Shown here piece by piece: positions 1 to 5,181 of a stretch of 5,181 bases of DNA. The notes beneath the pieces are model-generated. The model was not told where the DNA came from, made no database searches, and saw only the letters and a list, made by a program, of their open reading frames with translations. Position 1 is the first letter of the stretch; every line of letters starts with the position of its first letter. Origin of the DNA: an uncultured Acidimicrobiaceae bacterium (GTDB taxonomy: Bacteria; Actinomycetota; Acidimicrobiia; Acidimicrobiales; Ilumatobacteraceae); NCBI GenBank assembly GCA_903934195.1, contig CAIZMV010000141.1, forward strand, positions 1 through 5,181, written 5' to 3'. Position numbers and translations under genes: made by a program.

Positions 1-15
1 CCTTTCTATTTTTGG

Positions 16-438
16 TTATTTTGTTGCGACTAGCGCAGAACACGCGCCGCAGTGTCCTCGATACACGATGTGGGCATCGCTAACCGAGAAATCGTCGAGG
101 CCGCGCAATACAGGCGCCTTTGATACATACACATCGTGGACGTCACCACAACCATCACACACAGCATGATGATGGTCTGACACGTTCGGATCAAACCGCA
201 GAGAGCCGGAACCGACCTCAATGGATTGCAGTTCGCCCATCTCGGCGAGGTCAGTCAATGTTTGGTACACGGTGCGCAATGAGATACCTGGCATAACGCT
301 GGTAGCGGCACTGTGCAACGAGTCGGCCGTTGGGTGTGAGCTGTTGTCGTGAAGGAGCCGAAACAACAGTTGTCGTTGCGGAGTGACCTTTAGCCCTGCA
401 CTACGAAATGCAACGGTGAGTTCCTCTGGTGATCGCAT
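16..438 (-). CDS. Fur-family metalloregulator, PerR-like
   Basis: A 140-residue DNA-binding repressor of the Fur family, the usual length. The N-terminal winged-helix part covers about residues 1-80 (KVTPQR at 17-22, recognition-helix region around ISLRTVYQTL at 52-61). The C-terminal part is a dimerisation and metal domain. Two CxxC pairs, C94/C97 and C130/C133, form the structural zinc site. Aligned with Bacillus subtilis PerR, the regulatory site is complete: H35 (H37), D83 (D85), H89 (H91), H91 (H93) and D102 (D104). The Asp at the last position favours a PerR-type peroxide sensor over Fur proper, where Glu is usual. The ATG start is supported by AAGG 8 nt upstream (447-450 on the plus strand). 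It is divergent from the glpD operon and shares a palindromic spacer with it, so autoregulation and control of that operon are likely but unproven. Family certain; PerR subtype inferred. Confidence 0.93.
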   Translation of the reverse strand: MRSPEELTVAFRSAGLKVTPQRQLLFRLLHDNSSHPTADSLHSAATSVMPGISLRTVYQTLTDLAEMGELQSIEVGSGSLRFDPNVSDHHHAVCDGCGDVHDVYVSKAPVLRGLDDFSVSDAHIVYRGHCGACSALVATK

Positions 439-460
439 GGGAAAAACCTTATCTGCATGA

Positions 461-476
461 ATTGCTAATTAGCAAT
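461..476. promoter_or_regulatory. Perfect 16-bp palindrome, candidate Fur-family operator
   Basis: ATTGCTAATTAGCAAT is identical to its reverse complement over all 16 bases. It sits 22 bp upstream of the Fur-family start codon and 77 bp upstream of glpD. Fur-family proteins bind AT-rich inverted repeats as dimers and commonly repress their own genes, so this is the best operator candidate here. It does not match the canonical 7-1-7 PerR or Fur boxes exactly, because the symmetry is even and the arms contain a GC step. Confidence 0.6.
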
Positions 477-481
477 GATTG

Positions 482-495
482 TTATTTGTTAATAA
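482..495. promoter_or_regulatory. Imperfect palindrome, possible second operator half
   Basis: TTATTTGTTAATAA has 5-bp perfect arms (TTATT and AATAA) around a 4-bp asymmetric centre. The outer arms resemble those of PerR-type boxes. Its centre (488.5) is 20 bp from the centre of the perfect palindrome (468.5), close to two helical turns. It could be a second regulator site or simply overlap the glpD -10 region. AT-rich DNA yields such arms by chance fairly often. Confidence 0.3.
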
Positions 496-531
496 GGTCA
501 CAGCCCGGGGCTCAGAATTCCTTCAATAGCC

Positions 532-549
532 CAGAGCACATAGGCTCTG
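532..549 (+). other. Small stem-loop in glpD leader
   Basis: CAGAGC (532-537) pairs perfectly with GCTCTG (544-549) around a 6-nt loop, ending 4 nt before the GTG start. The only Shine-Dalgarno-like bases nearby, AGG at 542-544, fall in the loop and stem edge. A competing pairing, GGGCT (508-512) with AGCCC (528-532), shares one base with it. The fold might limit ribosome access, but it is too short to call a riboswitch or a terminator, since no U-run follows. Confidence 0.3.
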
Positions 550-553
550 TCCC

Positions 554-2230
554 GTGTCAACCCCTCACAATTTCTCCCGGCCCGTATCCCTTTCACGCCT
601 TTCCAGCGAAGAATTTGATGTTGTTGTCATCGGCGGAGGAATCACCGGAGCTGGTGTTGTTCTTGATGCAGCCTCCCGCGGTCTGCGCGCCTGCCTTCTC
701 GAGCGTGACGACTTCGCCTCTGGCACATCATCGAAGTCATCGAAATTGATTCACGGCGGATTGCGCTATCTCCAACAGGGCGACGTTCGCCTCGTGTATC
801 AAGCATTACGTGAACGTAAGCGTTTGCGCCGAAATGCTCCGCACCTGGTTCATGTGCTTCCCTTCATGATTCCAATTCTTACGAAGAACAGCGTTGTGTC
901 GAAAAAGATTGCTCGTGCACTTGGTTCTGCAATGTGGATGTATGACCTCACCGGCGGATGGCGTATCGGACGACTTCATCGCCGTCTTTCTGCCGACACA
1001 GCCTTTGCTCATTTACCAACAATGGCTCGCGAGAAGTTGTCGTCTGCATACATGTACTACGACGCCGAAGCTGATGATGCTCGCCTCACACTTGCCGTGT
1101 TGCGCAGTGCTGCAGACAACGGTGCAGCAATTGCCAACCAATGCCGAGTTGAAGGAATTGATTCAGTTAATCGCACTCAACATTCAGTTCGTGTGCACGA
1201 TCTTGTTGGAGACACCCATTTCACTATCCGCACCAAAGCAGTAGTTAACGCAACAGGCGTATGGGCAGATGATGTTCGCGCCCTTGATGAAGCCTCGCAC
1301 CCAGACACCATTCGCCCGGCAAAGGGTGTTCACCTCACAGTGCCCTGGGACAAAGTACGCAATGACATTGCAGTTGTTATTCCAGTACCAAGTGATAAGC
1401 GCAGCTTGTTTGTAGTTCCCTGGATCTCTCGCGGCGACGGCACATACCAATTCACGTATATCGGCACAACCGACACCGATTACAAAGGCCCTGTCAACGA
1501 TCCACAGTGCACACGTGACGACATTGAATATGTGCTTGCAGCACTGAACGCAACCGTCAACACTGACGTCACCTTTGAAGACGTAACGGGAGTCTGGTCT
1601 GGCCTTCGTCCTCTCGTAAAGATGGATGACTCTTCCGCAAAAGCTGGCCGCACTGCTGATCTCAGCCGTCGCCATCGTGTGTTCACGTCTGACAACGGAG
1701 TCGTCACAGTGACTGGTGGAAAACTCACCACGTATCGCGAGATGGCACAGGATGCTGTTGATGCTGTTTCTGAAGTCTTGGGTACCAAGACGCGTTGCCA
1801 CACTCGTTCATTGTCCCTACATGGCGCAAAAGGTCGCAGTATCCGTGCATCGCAACGCGATCATCACCTTGATGGCCGTTACGGAAGCGATTCTGCAGAA
1901 ATAGCTGCCCTTATTGCTAACGACCCATCACTCTCTGGACCATTGGTAGACGGACTTCCCTATTTGCGCGCAGAAGCGGTGTACGCAGTTACACACGAAA
2001 TGGCAACATCAATTGACGACGTACTCAGTCGACGCACTCGCGCTCGTTTACTGAATCGCCGTGCAAGCGTTACTGCTGCACGCGCCACTGCAGAACTCAT
2101 TTCTCCACTCCTTGGGTGGGACGATGCACAGAGCTCAGCAAGTATCGCTGAGTTTGTTGACGCATGCGCTCGTGAAGACGCAGCTGCAATGGTCACAGAA
2201 CAAGAATTCATCGACTCACACAAGGGATAA
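554..2230 (+). CDS. glpD: FAD-dependent glycerol-3-phosphate dehydrogenase
   Basis: A 558-residue GlpD-type flavoenzyme that oxidises sn-glycerol 3-phosphate to dihydroxyacetone phosphate, normally at the inner face of the membrane with electrons passed to quinone. The N-terminal Rossmann FAD motif VVVIGGGITGAG is at 23-34, followed by the signature SSKLIHGGLRYL at 62-73. Residues matching E. coli GlpD active-site positions are present: R71 (R54), H260 (H233), R352 (R317) and K390 (K354). YIGTTDTDYKG (302-312) and GGKLTTYRE (388-396) are further family marks. Residues about 465-540 form the C-terminal helical DAO_C-type domain. The GTG start is forced: an in-frame stop lies at 527-529 and no other ATG, GTG or TTG precedes the FAD motif. 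The ribosome site is weak (AGG 9 nt upstream, in a hairpin). First gene of a three-gene operon. Function very secure; the true substrate could be a substituted G3P, given its neighbours. Confidence 0.95.
   Translation: MSTPHNFSRPVSLSRLSSEEFDVVVIGGGITGAGVVLDAASRGLRACLLERDDFASGTSSKSSKLIHGGLRYLQQGDVRLVYQALRERKRLRRNAPHLVHVLPFMIPILTKNSVVSKKIARALGSAMWMYDLTGGWRIGRLHRRLSADTAFAHLPTMAREKLSSAYMYYDAEADDARLTLAVLRSAADNGAAIANQCRVEGIDSVNRTQHSVRVHDLVGDTHFTIRTKAVVNATGVWADDVRALDEASHPDTIRPAKGVHLTVPWDKVRNDIAVVIPVPSDKRSLFVVPWISRGDGTYQFTYIGTTDTDYKGPVNDPQCTRDDIEYVLAALNATVNTDVTFEDVTGVWSGLRPLVKMDDSSAKAGRTADLSRRHRVFTSDNGVVTVTGGKLTTYREMAQDAVDAVSEVLGTKTRCHTRSLSLHGAKGRSIRASQRDHHLDGRYGSDSAEIAALIANDPSLSGPLVDGLPYLRAEAVYAVTHEMATSIDDVLSRRTRARLLNRRASVTAARATAELISPLLGWDDAQSSASIAEFVDACAREDAAAMVTEQEFIDSHKG
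2222..2227 (+). promoter_or_regulatory. Ribosome binding site inside the glpD end
   Basis: AAGGGA lies within the last codons of glpD, immediately before its TAA stop, and 6 nt before the ATG at 2234. It is the clearest Shine-Dalgarno sequence of the plus-strand genes. It supports the chosen start of the flavoprotein gene and tight translation with glpD. Confidence 0.75.
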
Positions 2231-2233
2231 CTA

Positions 2234-3712
2234 ATGAGCATTCATACATTTTCAACCAAGGCCACTGAGCCAATCGAATTTGGTGGCGACCCAGCACTTG
2301 CAACGTCTCATCTTCCTAGCCCTGGTCGTGCGTTAACTGCCACAGAGGCGAAAGAGATTGGTGCAATCTGCGACACCACTGTCGATGCAGCAGAACGCGC
2401 GCAACATGGCCGCGACTGGTGGCCATTGTCGCTTCGGTGGTCACTGCGCAATGAAGTGCCACAGATTCCGGCTGTTGTCTGTCGCCCTAAAAATACGCAA
2501 GAAGTTTCTATCTTGTTGGCGTATTGCAATGACCACAAAATTCCTGTCACCCCATCGGGTGGACGCAGCGGAGTATGCGGTGCAGCAATCCCTCTATTTG
2601 GTGGAGTTGCTCTCGACATGACACAGATGCAAGGCATCGAATCAATTGATGAAGTGTCTGGCATTGTTGAAACGTTGTCTGGCACATTTGGTCCTGACCT
2701 TGAAAAAGCTGTTCGTACTCACGGGCTCACCATTGGGCATTACCCACAATCATTCGACATCGCCACAGTTGGCGGTTGGGTTGCATGCCGCGGAGCAGGT
2801 CAGTACTCAACGCGCTACGGAAAATTAGACGACATGGTGCACGCGCTTGAAGCAGTACTTGCTGATGGCACAATCATTCGTACAGGCGGAGCGCCAGCTG
2901 GTGCAGTAGGGCCAGACATTTCTCAACTACTTCTTGGCAATGAAGGAACTCTTGCTGTGATCACACGTGTGTGGCTGCGCGCTCATCCGCTTCCTGAAGT
3001 TGAACGTCGTGCAGCATTTGTATTCACTTCGTTTTCTGACGGCATCGAAGCATGTCGTCGCATTATTCGCGCTGGCGCAACACCTGCCGTTTTACGTTTG
3101 TATGACGGAGCAGAGAGCAAGCGTTCTCATGGTGGCGATGGCACACAATGCACACTCCTCGTCCTTGACGAAGGAACCGAATCAATCGTTGACGGAACTA
3201 TGAGCGTTGTGTTTGACACGTGTAAAGAAATGGGTGCAGCCGACGGCGACGTGGCACTTATCGAAGCATGGATGCATCACCGAAACGACACAAGCGGACT
3301 ACAAGCCCTAACACGCAAGGGCTTTGTTGTTGACACCATGGAAGTAGCAGCCAATTGGGGTCACCTTGATTCGGTAGTCGAAGCAGTGGAATCAGCAATG
3401 CTTGCGGTACCTCACGCGCGTTCAGCAACATGCCACTTGTCGCACAGCTACATAGAAGGAGCTTGCGTGTACTTCACATTTGCAGCAACTCCTGAAGAAG
3501 CAGATTTTGAAAGCACATATCTAGCAATGTGGAAAGCAGGCCAAGAGGCTGGTCTTAAGTCCGGAGCCAACTTGTCTCACCACCACGGCATCGGATACAG
3601 CAGATCGCAATTCATGGAACAGGCACTCGGAACAAGCATGGGCGTTTTGCGTGCAGTCAAAAAAGCACTTGATCCGAATGGCATCTTGAACCCCGGCAAG
3701 CTCGGACTATGA
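2234..3712 (+). CDS. VAO-family FAD protein, alkyl-DHAP synthase-like
   Basis: A 492-residue flavoprotein of the vanillyl-alcohol-oxidase/PCMH fold, closest in motifs to alkyldihydroxyacetonephosphate synthase (AGPS), which exchanges the acyl group of acyl-DHAP for a fatty alcohol to make the ether bond. The FAD domain (about 77-250) has the pyrophosphate loop PSGGRSGVCGA (107-117), the stretch 167-202 (GHYPQSF, GGWVACRGAGQ) and LLLGNEGTLAVIT (232-244). The cap domain carries R288 (mammalian R419), Y413 in GACVYF (catalytic Y578) and HHH 449-451 (H615-617). The end, DPNGILNPGK (480-489), is typical of the fold. By ungapped alignment, substrate Arg515 falls on L356, so the reaction may differ. 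No signal peptide or peroxisomal targeting sequence is seen. It starts 3 bp after glpD and overlaps the kinase by 4 bp. A glpD/AGPS-like neighbourhood is also known to me from Mycobacterium tuberculosis (glpD1 Rv2249c near Rv2251), recalled, not checked. An oxidase of another substrate remains possible. Confidence 0.85.
   Translation: MSIHTFSTKATEPIEFGGDPALATSHLPSPGRALTATEAKEIGAICDTTVDAAERAQHGRDWWPLSLRWSLRNEVPQIPAVVCRPKNTQEVSILLAYCNDHKIPVTPSGGRSGVCGAAIPLFGGVALDMTQMQGIESIDEVSGIVETLSGTFGPDLEKAVRTHGLTIGHYPQSFDIATVGGWVACRGAGQYSTRYGKLDDMVHALEAVLADGTIIRTGGAPAGAVGPDISQLLLGNEGTLAVITRVWLRAHPLPEVERRAAFVFTSFSDGIEACRRIIRAGATPAVLRLYDGAESKRSHGGDGTQCTLLVLDEGTESIVDGTMSVVFDTCKEMGAADGDVALIEAWMHHRNDTSGLQALTRKGFVVDTMEVAANWGHLDSVVEAVESAMLAVPHARSATCHLSHSYIEGACVYFTFAATPEEADFESTYLAMWKAGQEAGLKSGANLSHHHGIGYSRSQFMEQALGTSMGVLRAVKKALDPNGILNPGKLGL
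3709..3712 (+). other. ATGA stop-start overlap
   Basis: The kinase ATG (3709-3711) overlaps the flavoprotein TGA (3710-3712). No convincing Shine-Dalgarno precedes it (ctcggact lies directly upstream). Translation of the kinase therefore probably relies on coupling to the upstream gene, which implies coordinated amounts of both proteins. Confidence 0.8.
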
Positions 3713-5169
3713 GAACCCTTGTCATCGATGTAGGAACTAGCGGACTTCGTGCCGCAATCGTTCACGATGACACAACAGTCACTGATCTCCATTACGAAGA
3801 GTTTGCCCCAGATAGCCCATTTGCAGGGCTTGTTGAATTCGATGCAACCGCAATGTATGCAGCTGTTCATCGTGTCGCGGTAGCAGCATTAGCTTCTGGT
3901 CCCGTCACTGCTGTTGGCATCACTACACAACGTGCATCAACAATTATTTGGCGCGCATCAACAGGTAAGCCCATTGGTCCGTCACTCGGCTGGCAAGACT
4001 TGCGCACAGTTGGTGAGTGCATGGCAGCACGTGCGGAACATGGTTTTACATTTGCACCAAACCAAACCGCTACGAAGGCCGTGTGGATGCTTTCTAACTA
4101 CATCTCGGATGCCAACGAACGCAACAGCGACGATCTTCGTATCGGCACAGTTGAATCCTGGATCGTGTACAACCTCACACAAGGTGCTCACCACGTCACA
4201 GACCACACCAATGCAGCAGTCACTGGTCTCACAATCCCTGACGGAACATCGTGGAACAGCACAATGCTCGCAACTCTCGGTATTGCAGAACACCAACTCC
4301 CTCGCATTGTTGATTCCATGGGATTCATTGGTGACGCCACAGACCTTCCCGGTGCACCACCAATCCTGGCTATTGCCGGAGACCAGCAAGCGTCATTAGT
4401 AGGTCAGGGCTGCATCGTGCCCGGAATGGCAAAGATCACGTTCGGTACTGGTGGCATGTTGGACATGTTTGTCGGAGACAAGCCGCCGAGTTCTGCACAA
4501 CGTAATCACGGTGGAACATTTCCCATCGTTGCGTTTAGTCGTGGCGGAAAAATCTCTTATGGCACAGAAGCAATCATGTTGTCAGCAGGCACAAACATCG
4601 AATGGCTACGTGACGACATGGGGCTTATTGCAAATGCCGCTGAATCTCACACGCTTGCAGCATCCGTTCCTACAACCGATGGCGTGGCATACGTACCAGC
4701 ACTTCTCGGACTCGGCACGCCATTCTGGGATTACGGCGCACGTGGTGCACTGTTCGGAATCACACGCGGTACCACTCGCGCACACATCGTGCGAGCTGTT
4801 CTTGAAGGAGTCGCACATCGCGGCGCTGACCTGGTCGACTCTGCAGAAAAAGACTCGGGACTTTCCATCGCTGAAATCCGTATTGACGGCGGCATGAGCC
4901 GTAATCCGACCTTTGTTCAAGCCCTGGCCGATGCCACTGGTCGCCCCGTTCGCGTGTCACCCATCTCTGAAGCCACCACATTGGGCGCCGGTTTCATGGC
5001 AGGCACTGAATCGGGACAATGGCACAATCTCGAAGCCGCAGCCGAAGCCCTCTCAGGGGCGCCTGTCACCCCACCATTAGGTGAGCCGGGGATTTCCCGA
5101 CAACAATGGTCACAGGCGGTTTCTCGATCCCGCTCCTGGATACCCGAACTCTCATCACTGGACTTCTAG
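3709..5169 (+). CDS. Glycerol-kinase-like FGGY-family kinase
   Basis: A 486-residue ATP-dependent sugar/polyol kinase, full length for the FGGY family (E. coli GlpK about 502). The N-terminal phosphate motif is DVGTSGLRAA (7-16). The second domain contains FGTGG (245-249), GLGTPFWDYGARG (334-346) and the adenosine motif IDGGMSRNP (392-400), with LGAGFMAG (425-432) near the end. Overall it aligns well with glycerol kinase, e.g. GITTQRASTIIW (70-81) and GDQQASLVGQ (224-233). R75, W95 and D225 match glycerol contacts R83, W103 and D245. However, E84 is A76, Y135 is N118 and F270 is M250. The polyol pocket is thus altered and the substrate may not be glycerol. I therefore give no glpK symbol. Last gene of the operon with glpD and the AGPS-like flavoprotein, a context pointing to a glycerol-derived substrate. 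Xylulokinase-like or other FGGY specificities cannot be excluded. Confidence 0.88.
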   Translation: MRTLVIDVGTSGLRAAIVHDDTTVTDLHYEEFAPDSPFAGLVEFDATAMYAAVHRVAVAALASGPVTAVGITTQRASTIIWRASTGKPIGPSLGWQDLRTVGECMAARAEHGFTFAPNQTATKAVWMLSNYISDANERNSDDLRIGTVESWIVYNLTQGAHHVTDHTNAAVTGLTIPDGTSWNSTMLATLGIAEHQLPRIVDSMGFIGDATDLPGAPPILAIAGDQQASLVGQGCIVPGMAKITFGTGGMLDMFVGDKPPSSAQRNHGGTFPIVAFSRGGKISYGTEAIMLSAGTNIEWLRDDMGLIANAAESHTLAASVPTTDGVAYVPALLGLGTPFWDYGARGALFGITRGTTRAHIVRAVLEGVAHRGADLVDSAEKDSGLSIAEIRIDGGMSRNPTFVQALADATGRPVRVSPISEATTLGAGFMAGTESGQWHNLEAAAEALSGAPVTPPLGEPGISRQQWSQAVSRSRSWIPELSSLDF

Positions 5170-5181
5170 TGTTGTGATGCG

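Larger units (their letters stand above)
439..553. promoter_or_regulatory. Divergent intergenic control region
   Basis: This 115-bp spacer lies between the starts of the Fur-family gene and glpD and must hold promoters for both directions. Its left half (451-495) is markedly AT-rich and contains two palindromes. Its right half (500-553) is GC-richer and can form small hairpins in the glpD leader. AT-rich hexamers such as TTAATA/TAATAA near 489-495 could be a -10 for glpD, but no convincing -35/-10 pair with normal spacing could be assigned on either strand. Treat exact promoter positions as unknown. Confidence 0.75.

Noticed and set aside
1..15. Terminator for the Fur-family gene
   Set aside because: On the minus strand, the 15 bases after the stop contain no inverted repeat and no T-run; a terminator, if any, is outside the window.
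107..117. Zinc-ribbon-like or novel peptide reading of the CxxC pairs in the minus-strand gene
   Set aside because: The CxxC pairs at residues 94/97 and 130/133 are the ordinary structural zinc site of the Fur family.
461..476. Match to the Streptomyces Nur (nickel regulator) box TTGCAA-N5-TTGCAA
   Set aside because: The TTGC and GCAA ends are shared, but here they span 14 bp instead of 17, and the regulator's metal residues look PerR-like.
462..495. Standard sigma-70-type promoter such as TTGCTA or TTAGCA with TAATAA
   Set aside because: The available hexamer pairs have spacers of 15 or 22 bp, or poor -10 matches. No pair was convincing enough to annotate as a promoter.
429..749. A 106-residue plus-strand open frame spanning the intergenic region into glpD
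   Set aside because: It overlaps the start of the Fur-family gene, the palindromes and the glpD FAD domain in another frame. It has no recognisable motif and would read through the likely operators.
1184..1801. A 205-residue open frame on the minus strand inside glpD
   Set aside because: It lies wholly antisense to a well-supported gene with family motifs throughout, shows no recognisable domain, and its composition (rich in Cys, Val and Asn) is typical of a reverse-strand shadow.
3982..4389. A 135-residue minus-strand open frame with many cysteines inside the kinase
   Set aside because: The cysteines come from reverse reading of common GCA/ACA-type codons in the kinase gene; there is no regular metal-binding spacing and no independent start signal.
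5170..5181. Possible start of a next gene (GTG at 5174 or ATG at 5177)
   Set aside because: Only 12 bases remain after the kinase stop, with no ribosome site visible, so nothing can be supported.

Overview
The window holds four genes and one divergent control region, and nearly all of it is coding. It looks like a chromosomal segment of a bacterium with roughly balanced base composition. The protein types suggest an actinobacterium: a long GlpD, an alkyl-DHAP-synthase-like flavoprotein and a PerR-like Fur regulator. GTG starts and tightly packed genes fit this. The assignment to Actinobacteria is inference from protein resemblance, and I cannot name a genus.

Layout: a Fur-family regulator with a PerR-type metal site lies on the minus strand at 16-438. 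A 115-bp divergent intergenic region (439-553) separates it from three plus-strand genes. This spacer carries a perfect 16-bp palindrome (461-476), a second, imperfect palindrome (482-495) whose centre is exactly 20 bp away, and a small stem-loop (532-549) just before the GTG start of the first plus-strand gene. The three genes form an operon: a GlpD-type FAD glycerol-3-phosphate dehydrogenase (554-2230), a VAO-type FAD protein of the alkyldihydroxyacetonephosphate synthase (AGPS) family (2234-3712), and a glycerol-kinase-like FGGY kinase (3709-5169). The gaps are 3 bp and then a 4-bp ATGA overlap. The last 12 bases are noncoding or the edge of a further gene that cannot be judged.

How the genes may work together: the straightforward reading is a glycerol/DHAP module. 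The kinase makes a glycerol-3-phosphate-type product, GlpD oxidises it at C2 to a DHAP-type ketone, and the AGPS-like enzyme acts on a DHAP derivative. The residues tell a more interesting story. GlpD keeps the catalytic residues I could align. The kinase has lost two of the four classical polar glycerol contacts plus one packing residue. The AGPS-like protein keeps its catalytic Tyr and His-His-His motif but appears to have lost the substrate-binding Arg. The operon may therefore process a modified glycerol, such as an alkylglycerol or other substituted polyol, rather than plain glycerol. The divergent PerR-like gene raises the possibility that this flavoenzyme operon is under peroxide or metal control. 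No terminator, RNA gene, mobile element or CRISPR array was seen.
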